From NCBI GenBank assembly GCA_902629395.1, contig CACOQT010000003.1, positions 41,102 to 105,101 on the forward strand: a stretch of 64,000 nucleotides of DNA, given 5' to 3'. Below, one piece after another: positions 50,981-59,858 of this stretch (its first letter is position 1; each line of letters opens with the position of its first letter). The stretch comes from an uncultured Prochlorococcus sp. (GTDB taxonomy: Bacteria > Cyanobacteriota > Cyanobacteriia > PCC-6307 > Cyanobiaceae). Under the pieces are notes generated by a model. That model saw nothing but the letters and a program-made list of their open reading frames with translations, made no database searches and was not told the origin of the DNA. A program made the position numbers and the translations under genes.

Positions 50981-51225
50981 TTAAAAAAGGAAACTTATTT
51001 TAACGTTAGACTTTTTCGGGTTTAGCTCATATTTTTTCATCACATTTTTATCTCATTTAGGTAAATCAACGAGATAATGATTTATGAAATATTATCTCGT
51101 TTAATAAAAAGTACATAGGATCAAACCCATAAGAGTTAGATTTTATTTTTTATTCTTCAATTATTTGTAATTACATATAGCTCATATACTATAGTTTTAA
51201 GTTATTTTAAGTTTAGAGTTCGAAT
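50957..51225. repeat. 11-base direct repeat of the tRNA-Gly T arm
   Basis: AGAGTTCGAAT occurs in the T arm (50957-50967) and again at 51215-51225. Integrases often use the tRNA 3' part as attachment site and leave a partial copy; here the match stops before the acceptor end and no integrase is seen, so an att remnant is only a possibility. Confidence 0.25.
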
Positions 51226-51270
51226 TAAATTATGATAAGTTGCCCATAACAAATACAATAATGCAATAAG
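50981..51270. other. gene-free 290-base region after tRNA-Gly
   Basis: No ORF worth calling on either strand. It holds the switchable hairpin (51048-51100), the T-arm repeat (51215-51225) and AT-rich -10-like sequences TATACT (51185-51190) and TATAGT (51190-51195) that could serve the following glycosyltransferase gene. Confidence 0.5.
51069..51100. promoter_or_regulatory. long hairpin with an alternative pairing arm
   Basis: ACGAGATAAT (51069-51078) pairs with ATTATCTCGT (51091-51100); inside, ATTT/AAAT adds four pairs after a one-base bulge. A second TTATCTC at 51048-51054 could instead pair with GAGATAA at 51071-51077, so two exclusive folds exist. It lies 88 bases after tRNA-Gly and 170 before the glycosyltransferase start. 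It may be a processing/termination structure or leader control; there is no clean T-run after it. Confidence 0.4.
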
Positions 51271-52770
51271 TTGTGCTTCGTTATTGAATTGGCTTATTTA
51301 AATAATTCTAGAAAAAAGCCGCTATCTCATTTGCGCGTTGCTTTTACAGCTATTGATCTAGAACAGGCAGAGCATAGAGGAATTGCATATTTATCGAAAA
51401 GTTTAATAAGTTCTTTGTCTGATCTGGGTGCAGAAGTTTATTTACTTACCGGATTTTATGGTAGACGCTTAAATCCATTAATGAAATTTTCTATGAGTAA
51501 ACAGTCTGTCAGAGAGGTCGACTGTGCAGATATTCTTGATCAATTTTGTGATCCTGTAGAAAGCTTAAAAAGAACAAAGAAGAAGATAGATAATGATTTG
51601 GAAGAGGACTTAATGACAAAATTAGTAAATAAGTTGATAAAATTTAAAAATCAGTCTCTAATGATCAATCACATATTGTTGTCTTTTATAAGATTCTACA
51701 TTAGAAGAGGTAATTTTTCAGGAAAATTAATCAGCTTAACTAACTTTCAAAATTCTCCTTATTTTGGACAACAAAGAGTTGATTATCTTTCCAAAATAGC
51801 AGGGTTTTTATCTATAAGAGATATCTATAATTTCTCTACTTTAAGAAGTAAGAGACTTTTGCCAAAGGCTCCATGTATTGATTTAAAAAATTTTAAAATT
51901 GACTTGTTGATTACATCCTGTCCTTTAAGCATTGATGTTTTAAGAAAAAATAAAAAAAGGAATAGTTGCATACAACTGATAATGGATTTTATTCCTCTTT
52001 CTTTTTCAAAACATCCTGATCATCCATTTGATTTTTATAATCGACTTCAAGACGCAATGCAAACTAAGAATTGCTTTATCTCAAAAGCGTCTAGAGATAA
52101 AATATGCTCTTTGCTTGATAAACAATCTTCAAATAATGATAAAAATGTTATTTATCCAATTCCATCATTGAGTATAGAGAAATTGAAATTAGTTAGTAAA
52201 GTTAAAAACATAAGAGGTTTGAATAATAAATTTATTCTCTTTAATTCTTCAGTAGTACCAAGGAAGAATCTCCATTTTTTGATTAACATATTTAAAAGTA
52301 GTGAAATATCAAACCGAGATTTTGATTTATGCATAGCAGGAAAGTTGCATGATGATCAATACAATGAAGATATAAAAAAAATGTGCAAGGGGAATTCACG
52401 TATTAAATTACTAGATTATGTAGATGAAACAGAAAAGACTTGGTTGTTTTTAAATGCCTTAGCATTTATATCCCCATCATGCGTTGAAGGGTTTGGAATA
52501 CCTGTTTTGGATGCAGCTTCGCTTGGTTTAAGAGTTATTGCAAGTGATATTCCATCTCATAGGGAAATTTCTCAACTTGTGAACGACAATAAAAGCATAC
52601 GACTTCTCGAGCTTTCCAATATCGATAATTGGATTTATGAACTTAACCAATTGAGTAATTTAGATCTCTGCATGGAAGACGAAATTAATTGTCGAATTAC
52701 CAACTTTAACTCTTGTTATAGTATTTTAAAAGATCGATTCGAACAAACTATTGTTGATCTAGTTACTTAG
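51271..52770 (+). CDS. GT4-type glycosyltransferase
   Basis: 499 aa. The start is uncertain: TTG at 51271 is assumed, and no ATG or strong ribosome site is nearby. The protein has a GT-B layout: RVAFTAIDLEQAEHRGIAYL with S-L-G-A-E-V-Y-L-L-T-G at the N terminus, and a C-terminal donor domain with FNSSVVPRKNLHFLINIFKS near residue 324, GKLHDDQYNEDIKK and SPSCVEGFGIPVLDAASLG near 402-420. The E-G-F-G-I-P block is the GT4 nucleotide-sugar site. Acceptor and sugar are unknown; the neighbours suggest surface polysaccharide or protein glycosylation. The DNA is very AT-rich. Confidence 0.8.
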   Translation: MCFVIELAYLNNSRKKPLSHLRVAFTAIDLEQAEHRGIAYLSKSLISSLSDLGAEVYLLTGFYGRRLNPLMKFSMSKQSVREVDCADILDQFCDPVESLKRTKKKIDNDLEEDLMTKLVNKLIKFKNQSLMINHILLSFIRFYIRRGNFSGKLISLTNFQNSPYFGQQRVDYLSKIAGFLSIRDIYNFSTLRSKRLLPKAPCIDLKNFKIDLLITSCPLSIDVLRKNKKRNSCIQLIMDFIPLSFSKHPDHPFDFYNRLQDAMQTKNCFISKASRDKICSLLDKQSSNNDKNVIYPIPSLSIEKLKLVSKVKNIRGLNNKFILFNSSVVPRKNLHFLINIFKSSEISNRDFDLCIAGKLHDDQYNEDIKKMCKGNSRIKLLDYVDETEKTWLFLNALAFISPSCVEGFGIPVLDAASLGLRVIASDIPSHREISQLVNDNKSIRLLELSNIDNWIYELNQLSNLDLCMEDEINCRITNFNSCYSILKDRFEQTIVDLVT

Positions 52771-52789
52771 ATCAAATCATTTAGATAAA

Positions 52790-53254
52790 TTAATAATTAT
52801 TTTTATCCATTAATAGTAATAATTGATTTTCATTTATTCTAAATCCTAGTTGTTTATAAAACTCAGCACAATTAGTAGTCATTAAGTATACTTTCTCAAC
52901 AGATTCGATTTTTTTATTTGTTAAAATCGCTTCTAATACTAATTTCCCCATGCCAAGACCTTGATGTTTTGAAGCGATAACGATGTCCCAAAGCACAGCT
53001 CTATAAACGAGGTCACTAGTAGCCCTGCCAAATCCTATTAACTGATTGTTCTTCCAAAGACTTACAACAACTGTACTGTTATAAAGCATTTTGCATAACT
53101 GTTTTCTATTCCTTCCTTTAGCCCAAAATGTATTTTCGTTTAGAAAAGTTTGTAGTTTTACCAATCCTTTGGTTGGTTTAAGCTTAGGTCCAATCCCCAG
53201 AATACGAAGTCCAGGAGCAGTTGGTGCATGTTTAACTAATGATACTCCTTTCAT
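52790..53254 (-). CDS. GNAT N-acetyltransferase, Ycf52-like
   Basis: 154 aa. The acetyl-CoA motif A is DIVIASKHQGLGMGKLVLEAI (Q-G-L-G-M-G-K near 96-102), after the strand LIGFGRATSDLVYRAVLWD; C-A-E-F-Y-K-Q-L-G-F-R-I is the motif B end. The pattern fits the plastid/cyanobacterial Ycf52 (NSI-like) acetyltransferases, which acetylate lysine or amines. The gene is probably core rather than part of the surrounding glycan genes. It diverges from the methyltransferase gene. Confidence 0.8.
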   Translation of the reverse strand: MKGVSLVKHAPTAPGLRILGIGPKLKPTKGLVKLQTFLNENTFWAKGRNRKQLCKMLYNSTVVVSLWKNNQLIGFGRATSDLVYRAVLWDIVIASKHQGLGMGKLVLEAILTNKKIESVEKVYLMTTNCAEFYKQLGFRINENQLLLLMDKNNY

Positions 53255-53315
53255 CTAAATGATTCAGTAGCTCAAAGTTTTTAATGGTAGCTAAAAGAAT
53301 AAATATTTTCTTATT

Positions 53316-53330
53316 TGTACTAGTAGTACA
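53316..53330. promoter_or_regulatory. 15-base palindrome in the divergent promoter region
   Basis: TGTACTAGTAGTACA: seven bases paired on each side of one central G. It lies between divergent genes (starts at 53254 and 53490). Cyanobacterial LexA boxes also pair GTAC-type half-sites, but with a four-base gap (GTAC-N4-GTWC as I recall); here the gap is five, so LexA is unlikely. Confidence 0.35.
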
Positions 53331-53489
53331 GTAGCTATGATAGCTTATAGTTTTACTCAAAGATCAATTTAACTCTTATCATTTCAATAGTATTATGTTG
53401 TTTTATCTAATTTTACTATTTGAGTTGGTTTAGTAATGCTTAATCTTTTGTGAATTTTTAAAAAACTGAAACTGAATAAATTAAGTATT

Positions 53490-54728
53490 ATGGATTTAAA
53501 TTTTTATACAGAATTTGAAAATAATTTCCGTGGGACGAGAGAACAAATTTCGAAAGTTCTTTCTAATTATGATGGCTTAATAGAGTATGTTCAAAAAATT
53601 GATAATCAACCATCTCTTCTTGATATAGGATCTGGTAGGGGTGAGTGGATTCAAAAATGTAATGCATACGGTTTTAAATCTATTGGAATTGAGATAGATG
53701 TTCAGATGGTAAAGGATTGTAGGAAGTTAGATTTAAATATCAAAGAGGGAGATGCTTTATCAATATTAGATGAATTTGATGATGATAGTTTTTCCATAGT
53801 TAGTGCTTTTCATGTCATTGAACATTTGAGTCACGAAAGCATTAAAAAACTTCTTACAAATTCAAAAAGAATATTGAAACCACATGGTTTATTAATACTT
53901 GAGACACCAAGCATTGATAGTATTCTTGTTTCAACAAATTCTTTTCACATAGACCCTACTCATATAAATCCTATTCACCCGGACTTAATAGTATTCATGC
54001 TAAAAAGAATTGGATATAAAGAACATAAATATTATTTTATCAATGGTGGCCCATTACAAAAATCTGATTCAGAAAAATTGACAAGGGTATTAAATGGAGT
54101 TGCTCAGGATGTTTCATTTATAGCATCTAAGACTAATTTTAAAAATAATGAAGTCATAGATGAAGAAAATCTTATTACCAATAATATGAGAATAGCGAAG
54201 ACCACATTAGAGCTTGCAATTGATTTTGATAATAACAGAATGGAACGATACTCAAAATATGATGGAGAGATTTATATGATGCGAAATAAAATTCAAATTT
54301 TAGAAAGAAAGTTACATAATACTGAGAAACAATTGATTAAATTAAACCTCATCCAAGAGAGAAAATTACTAAATTTCTTAAATAATAATCTTAGTCAAAT
54401 CGTAAGGAAAGTATTAAGTATTAAATTAGTATTTAAGAAAATACTGAAAATTATTTTTATTATATTTATGCAAACTAAATTTTTAAAATTTTTAGGTAAT
54501 AATATTCATAAAACAACATTAATCTTTCTGACAGTAAGATATTTTCAAAAAAGGTTTGATAAACTTGGTTATAGAATATATCAAAATAAATGTGTGAGAA
54601 AGAGTAGAAAGTTAAAGGATGGTACAGAATTGATTAATAGCCATGATAAACAACTGGAAAATTATTTTTATAGGTCTGATGACGCAAAAAATATATTTAA
54701 TGATTTGACTAGGTCCTTAAAGCTATGA
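53490..54728 (+). CDS. SAM-dependent methyltransferase with helical C-terminal tail
   Basis: 412 aa. The class I Rossmann domain has SLLDIGSGRGEWIQKC at residues 42-57 (motif I), a G-I-E-I-D acidic strand end, EGDALSILDEFDDDSFSIV and FHVIEHLSHESIKKLL (motif post-I/II), then LKPHGLLILETPSIDS. From about 250 onward the protein is Lys/Asn/Ile-rich with a coiled-coil stretch (IQILERKLHNTEKQLIKL) and a hydrophobic helix (KKILKIIFIIFMQTKFLKF, about 315-335) that may bind membrane. Relatives occur in O-antigen/capsule clusters as chain-length or capping methyltransferases. It overlaps the next gene by four bases (ATGA at 54725). Confidence 0.82.
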   Translation: MDLNFYTEFENNFRGTREQISKVLSNYDGLIEYVQKIDNQPSLLDIGSGRGEWIQKCNAYGFKSIGIEIDVQMVKDCRKLDLNIKEGDALSILDEFDDDSFSIVSAFHVIEHLSHESIKKLLTNSKRILKPHGLLILETPSIDSILVSTNSFHIDPTHINPIHPDLIVFMLKRIGYKEHKYYFINGGPLQKSDSEKLTRVLNGVAQDVSFIASKTNFKNNEVIDEENLITNNMRIAKTTLELAIDFDNNRMERYSKYDGEIYMMRNKIQILERKLHNTEKQLIKLNLIQERKLLNFLNNNLSQIVRKVLSIKLVFKKILKIIFIIFMQTKFLKFLGNNIHKTTLIFLTVRYFQKRFDKLGYRIYQNKCVRKSRKLKDGTELINSHDKQLENYFYRSDDAKNIFNDLTRSLKL

Positions 54729-57700
54729 AACTTATTATAGATATTCAAGGATTGCAGAGAGAGGGAAATCGGAGAAGAGGTATAGGAAGATATATTACTG
54801 AACTTACAAAAGCATTAATATATCATTTCCCTGAAAATCAATATATATTATTAACTAATTCATCACTTCCTAATATAAGTAATGACTTTATAACTGAAAT
54901 AAATGATAAAAATCTCGATGTTATTTATTTTCAATCTCCCACGGTTGGAGATGTTGATGATAGGTATTTAGGTAAATATTCAAATCACTGGTCGTCTGTT
55001 CAGCTGAGGAGCTATTCGATCTCATTATTTAACGCAGATGTTCTATTAATTACAAGTTTTTTTGATGGATTTAAAGACAATTCATTGATAGATTTTGATA
55101 AATCTTTTAATTTGCCACCTTTTGTATCTATTTTATATGACTTAATTCCTTTAATTAAAAGTAATCAATACTTAAATAACGATAATGAATATAGACTTTT
55201 TTATTTAAATAAAGTCAATGATTTATCGAATCTTGATGGAATCCTTACAATATCTGAATCTTCCAGAAAGGAGGCTATTCAATATTTAAAAATAAATCCT
55301 GATTATATATTTAATATTTCCTCGGCATGCGACGAAAAGAATTTCTCAGATTTACCTTTAAAAGTATCAGATGATGTGAAAATACTTGGAAAGTTTTTAC
55401 TATATTGTGGAGCTAATGACTCCAGAAAAAATTTATTATCATTAATCGAAGCTTATTCATTACTACCGTTAAACTTGATAGTAAAGCATAAATTAGTTTT
55501 AACTGGTCCTTATAGTAATGATGAGATAAATTTAATAAAGGAATGGATTATTAAGTTTGAAATTCCTTTTGAGTATATTGTCTTTCTTGGCTATGTAAGT
55601 GATACTAAACTTTCTCAACTTTATCAAAATTGTTATTTATTTATTTTTCCCTCTTTGCATGAAGGTTTTGGCTTACCTGTTTTAGAGGCAATGAATTGTG
55701 GAGCACCTGTAATCTCTTCTAGCCTTACAAGCTTGCCTGAGATAGTAGGAGATAATAAATTTATGTTTGACCCATATAATGTAAAAGATATTTCATCATT
55801 AATTTATAAAAGCTTAACAGATTCTGACTTCTATAAGGCTATTTGCGATAATTCAGTAATTAGAAAAAATTTATTCTCATGGAAATTGACTGCACAGAAA
55901 GTAATAAATTCATTGACTACAATTTTGGAAAATAAATCAAAAAGTTTAGAAAGACTAGATTATGATCTTAAATCATTAAAAGACACTCAATATAATATCT
56001 TAATATCTAATTTATCTAATAATCGATTAATTAAATTAAAATATAATGTAAATTTATTAAAACTTTTATCAGCTGCAATTTCAAAAATAAATCTACAACA
56101 TAAGCAAATATTATTAAGAAGTTATCTTAAAAATAATAAGACATTGAAGTGGAGTATAGAGGGACCTTTTGATACATCTTATAGTTTAGCTATATTGAAT
56201 AGAAATTATGCTATTGCCATGCATGATTATGGTCAGAGTGTTTCACTTGTATCTACGGATGGGCTCGGAGATTTTGAGCCAAATCCCGAATTTCTAAGTA
56301 AAAATAAAATAATTAAACACTTATACAATAATGGTAAAAAAAATGAAAACGATTTTTTTATTTGTTCAAGAAATCTTTATCCTCCAAGAGTCAACGATGT
56401 AGCGGGGAGTATCAACATTCTTCATTCATATGGTTGGGAGGAATCTGAGTTTCCACAAAAGTGGGTAAAAGAATTTAACGAATATTTACAAGGTGTCTCA
56501 GTAATGTCGGAGCAAGTAAAAAAAATTTTAATAGACAATGGTGTTAATTTGCCGATTGCAGTGACAGGTCTCGGATTAGATCATCTTTCAAAAATAGAAA
56601 CTACAAATGATTTATATATAAAAGCTAAGAAATTTAAAATTTTACATATTTCATCTTGTTTTCCCAGAAAGGGGATTGATATTTTGTTGAAGGCTTATAA
56701 AAATGCTTTTACTTCTAATGATGATGTGTCGTTGATTATTAAAACTTTTGATAATGTGCATAATGACATAGATATTCAATTACATGAGTTAAGAAAAAGT
56801 TATTCTCTTTTCCCTGATGTAATTGTTATTAAAGAAGATTTGAATGAAAATCAAATAAAATCACTATACCTTCAGGCAGATTTGTTAGTTGCACCAAGTA
56901 GAGGTGAGGGATTTGGATTGCCAATAGCTGAGGCAATGTTTTTGGGAGTTCCAGTTATAACAACTAATTGGGGGGGGCAATTAGATTTTGTTAATAATCA
57001 TAATAGCTGGCTAATTGACTTTGATTTTGTTTCAACTACATCACATTTTAAATTGGATATGTCATATTGGGCAGAACCATCTGTAAAACATTTAAGTTCA
57101 TTATTAAAAAACTTTCCTCGATTATCTTCGGATGAAATCGAAAAAAAAATTACTAATGCTAAAAATGAAATTGAGAAGCTAAAATGGAGTAAAGTTGCTT
57201 ATGAAAATAAGAAATTTATTACTAATGGTCTTTTTAATTTAAGAAAAAGTTCAAAAATTGGTTGGGTTTCAACATGGAATTCAAATTGTGGTATTGCTTC
57301 ATATTCAAGGAGACTAACATGTAGCTTTGTAAATGAAATTGTTAAATTTAGTCCATTGCATGAGACTAATGTTCAAGATAATGTTTTTCCGAGTTGGAAT
57401 TTTCAAGGTAACGCATCGAAAAATTTAGATTTATTATTTTCAAACGTTATTTCAGCTAAAATAACTACTCTGGTTGTACAATTTAATTATGGTTTTTTTG
57501 ACTTTGAACAATTATCTTTATTAATAAAAAAATGCAGTGAAATTGAGATAAATATAATTATGTTCTTGCATTCTACTATTGATCCAGCTAATCAAAAGAA
57601 TAAAAATCTTTATACTCTAGTGGAACCTTTTAAACTATGTAAAAGAATTTTTGTTCATTCTTATTCTGATCTTAATAGACTTAAGAGATTAGGTTTAATA

Positions 57701-58372
57701 TCTAACGTTTCATTATTCCCACATGGAATTATTGATACTAATTTTAAAAGTGAATCAATAAATGTAATTTTGCCTAAATCTATAAAAAGTAATGAATTTA
57801 AAATTGCGTCATATGGATATTGTTTGCCCAATAAGGGTATTTTACAATTGATAGAGTCAATAGATATACTTAGAAACTATGATATTAATTTGAAATTGAA
57901 TCTTTATACATCTATGTATAATGATGATTATGTTTGGTTCTACAACAAAGTAAAGAATTTAATTTCAAAATTGAATTTAGATCATTTAATAAATCTTTAC
58001 CCCGATTATATTGAAGAAACTAAAATATCTCAGATGCTTTCTAAAAATGATTTAATCGTTTTTCCTTATCAATCGTCCAATGAATCCTCAAGTGCTGCAG
58101 TTAGGGATGGTCTTTCATCACTAAAACCAGTTCTAGTAACTCCCCTACCAATTTTTGACGATGTATCTAATCTTGTCGATTATTTTCCAGGTTTCTCACC
58201 GGAAGAATTAGCATTAGGTCTTAAAACTTGTTATGAAAATCAATTGATCAATTCTAAAAATATTTCTGAGTTTGAGAAAAAAAGAAATAGTCAACTTAAA
58301 TATCGTAGATTTTCATTTCTATCCGGAAGGATAAAAAATATTATACAAAGTCTTGAGTTAAACAATATTTAA
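54725..58372 (+). CDS. giant multi-domain glycosyltransferase (three GT-B-like modules)
   Basis: 1215 aa. Module 1 (1-400): LIIDIQGLQREGNRRRGIGR start, LLYCGANDSRKNLLSLIEAY near 224 and LHEGFGLPVLEAMNCGAPVI near 311. A helical Lys/Leu-rich linker (400-470) follows. Module 2 (about 475-830): WSIEGPFDTSYSLAILNR start, ILHISSCFPRKGIDILLKAY near 638 and SRGEGFGLPIAEAMFLGVPV near 723. Module 3 (845-1215): GWVSTWNSNCGIASYSRRL start and SSNESSSAAVRDGLSSLKPV near 1118, where the E-x7-E pattern is weaker. Each module resembles GT4. Such proteins build repeating surface glycans by successive transfers. It is co-translated with the upstream methyltransferase; the DNA is extremely AT-rich. Confidence 0.85.
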   Translation: MKLIIDIQGLQREGNRRRGIGRYITELTKALIYHFPENQYILLTNSSLPNISNDFITEINDKNLDVIYFQSPTVGDVDDRYLGKYSNHWSSVQLRSYSISLFNADVLLITSFFDGFKDNSLIDFDKSFNLPPFVSILYDLIPLIKSNQYLNNDNEYRLFYLNKVNDLSNLDGILTISESSRKEAIQYLKINPDYIFNISSACDEKNFSDLPLKVSDDVKILGKFLLYCGANDSRKNLLSLIEAYSLLPLNLIVKHKLVLTGPYSNDEINLIKEWIIKFEIPFEYIVFLGYVSDTKLSQLYQNCYLFIFPSLHEGFGLPVLEAMNCGAPVISSSLTSLPEIVGDNKFMFDPYNVKDISSLIYKSLTDSDFYKAICDNSVIRKNLFSWKLTAQKVINSLTTILENKSKSLERLDYDLKSLKDTQYNILISNLSNNRLIKLKYNVNLLKLLSAAISKINLQHKQILLRSYLKNNKTLKWSIEGPFDTSYSLAILNRNYAIAMHDYGQSVSLVSTDGLGDFEPNPEFLSKNKIIKHLYNNGKKNENDFFICSRNLYPPRVNDVAGSINILHSYGWEESEFPQKWVKEFNEYLQGVSVMSEQVKKILIDNGVNLPIAVTGLGLDHLSKIETTNDLYIKAKKFKILHISSCFPRKGIDILLKAYKNAFTSNDDVSLIIKTFDNVHNDIDIQLHELRKSYSLFPDVIVIKEDLNENQIKSLYLQADLLVAPSRGEGFGLPIAEAMFLGVPVITTNWGGQLDFVNNHNSWLIDFDFVSTTSHFKLDMSYWAEPSVKHLSSLLKNFPRLSSDEIEKKITNAKNEIEKLKWSKVAYENKKFITNGLFNLRKSSKIGWVSTWNSNCGIASYSRRLTCSFVNEIVKFSPLHETNVQDNVFPSWNFQGNASKNLDLLFSNVISAKITTLVVQFNYGFFDFEQLSLLIKKCSEIEINIIMFLHSTIDPANQKNKNLYTLVEPFKLCKRIFVHSYSDLNRLKRLGLISNVSLFPHGIIDTNFKSESINVILPKSIKSNEFKIASYGYCLPNKGILQLIESIDILRNYDINLKLNLYTSMYNDDYVWFYNKVKNLISKLNLDHLINLYPDYIEETKISQMLSKNDLIVFPYQSSNESSSAAVRDGLSSLKPVLVTPLPIFDDVSNLVDYFPGFSPEELALGLKTCYENQLINSKNISEFEKKRNSQLKYRRFSFLSGRIKNIIQSLELNNI

Positions 58373-58389
58373 AATCGATTAGCAAGTTA

Positions 58390-59343
58390 CTATTTACTTG
58401 AAAGTCTTATTAAATTTTCAATTATCGAGTTTAAATCTTCTTTCGCTCTCCACCCTAAATCCCTATAGATGGGTTCTGGATCACCTAAACTTTTTTCTAT
58501 TTCGTTGGGACGAAATAGTGATTTATCAATTTTAGTATGATCTTCCCAGTTTAAATCATAATACTCAAAAACTTTCTCAACAAAAATTTTTAATGGATGA
58601 GAAGTTCCGGAACAAATAATGTAGTCTTTTACATTTTCTGATTCTGTCATGCGCTGAGCGGCATCTACATACTCAGGTGCCCAACCCCAGTCTCTAATTA
58701 CCTCAACATTGCCTAAGGTTAATTTTATCTGTTTATTTCTTTTTATTCTTTTAGCAGTCTGGATAATTTTTTGCGTTACGAAATTACTATTTCTAAGATG
58801 CGATTCATGATTGAAAAATATCCCGGTTCTTGCTCTTATATTGTAGTATTTTCTATAAAATTTAACTAAATTAAAGCTTGTTTGTTTGCCAATGCCATAA
58901 GGGTTTTCTGGTTGTTGTTTATGATCAATGGTTGCAGGAATTGTTGTATTGCCAAACATTTCACTACTGCCAGCAAAGAAAATGTTTCCACAATAATTTA
59001 GTTTTTTGGAAACCTCCAGTAAATTTAATGTACCTAATACTATTCCTTGGATAGTATCGATTGGGTCTATTACTGAATATCCAACGGAGGATTGTGCTGC
59101 TAAATTGTAAATATTATCTGGGTGATGTTTAGCAATAATATTTTCTATTGTAGCTTGATTTTTTAAATTTCCTTCAATAATTTCAAATTCTTTTGCAATA
59201 CCAAGTCGTTTGTGATTAACAAATTGATTTTTTTTATTTCTTGAGAGCCCAATTAAATTATGTCCTTTTTCCAATAGCAATTTGCATAGGAAAGAACCAT
59301 CTTGTCCTGAGCAACCTAAAATGAGATCAGTTTTAGTACTCAA
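58390..59343 (-). CDS. GDP-mannose 4,6-dehydratase-like SDR enzyme
   Basis: 317 aa, beginning with TTG at 59343. Extended SDR: the NAD site LILGCSGQDGSFLCKLLLEKG (G-x-x-G-x-D-G), NLAAQSSVGYSV, IFFAGSSEMFGNT, the catalytic NPYGIGKQTSFNLVKFYR (Y-x3-K near 149-153) and FFNHESHLRNSNFVTQKI match GMD, which makes GDP-4-keto-6-deoxymannose on the way to GDP-fucose or GDP-rhamnose. At 317 residues it is shorter than most GMDs (about 340-370). A GDP-4-keto-6-deoxymannose reductase is a less likely alternative. It is convergent with the giant glycosyltransferase (17-base gap) and probably supplies a deoxysugar donor. Confidence 0.82.
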   Translation of the reverse strand: MSTKTDLILGCSGQDGSFLCKLLLEKGHNLIGLSRNKKNQFVNHKRLGIAKEFEIIEGNLKNQATIENIIAKHHPDNIYNLAAQSSVGYSVIDPIDTIQGIVLGTLNLLEVSKKLNYCGNIFFAGSSEMFGNTTIPATIDHKQQPENPYGIGKQTSFNLVKFYRKYYNIRARTGIFFNHESHLRNSNFVTQKIIQTAKRIKRNKQIKLTLGNVEVIRDWGWAPEYVDAAQRMTESENVKDYIICSGTSHPLKIFVEKVFEYYDLNWEDHTKIDKSLFRPNEIEKSLGDPEPIYRDLGWRAKEDLNSIIENLIRLSSK

Positions 59344-59758
59344 TTATTGTAAAAAATCCTATTAATTTTCTTTTGATAAAATAGCAAATTATATAACCCA
59401 TAGTTTGTAATTTTCTCTCTTTTCATCCACACAACATTATGCCTTACCCAAATTAATGTAGTTCATTTACTTGAAATTAGTTCAATTCGTCACTTTTTTT
59501 ATATCTCAAATTGGGGTGTGCACTTTAATTTCTGGTTCAAAAGTTTGTTTTTTTCGGATTTCGATTCAACTTGAAAACCCCATCTTTCAGAAAATCAATG
59601 ATAGTTTTCATTGTCTCAATCGTAAGCAAGAAATCCAGTGATATCAATGCTTTTGACTTATGTCGATTTGTATCAGATTTTGATTTGTGAGGAATAAATA
59701 CTAGAAAAAACAACCAAGAAGAATGTTTTCATTCCCTTGTTTTTTTAACCAGAAACCC

Positions 59759-59786
59759 TTGCACAATAGACATTTACGTATATATT
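59759..59786 (+). promoter_or_regulatory. candidate promoter of the surface-protein gene
   Basis: TTGCAC (59759-59764) and TATATT (59781-59786) with a 16-base spacer, about 105 bases before the ATG. A second -10-like TATACT (59814-59819) lies closer. Both would give a leader containing the 59840-59858 hairpin. Confidence 0.4.
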
Positions 59787-59839
59787 TTCACTGTTCTGTT
59801 TCATGCAGGGGTATATACTCTCTGTCCATCAACAGATAG

Positions 59840-59858
59840 CCGCAGTTACATCCTGCGG
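59840..59858 (+). promoter_or_regulatory. leader hairpin of the surface-protein gene
   Basis: CCGCAG (59840-59845) and CTGCGG (59853-59858) pair perfectly around a seven-base TTACATC loop, 33 bases before the start codon. It is conspicuously GC-rich in AT-rich surroundings. No Shine-Dalgarno is visible before the ATG, so the hairpin may stabilise the mRNA or affect initiation. Confidence 0.45.

Noticed and set aside
53316..53330. LexA box
   Set aside because: The palindrome has GTAC half-sites but with a five-base gap; the cyanobacterial LexA pattern I know has four, and neighbouring genes are not SOS genes.
53284..53334. 16-codon hydrophobic ORF on the plus strand
   Set aside because: Overlaps the palindrome, no ribosome site, too short to support.
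59598..59690. 30-codon ORF on the plus strand in the gap before the surface-protein gene
   Set aside because: Too short, no ribosome site and no recognisable protein features.
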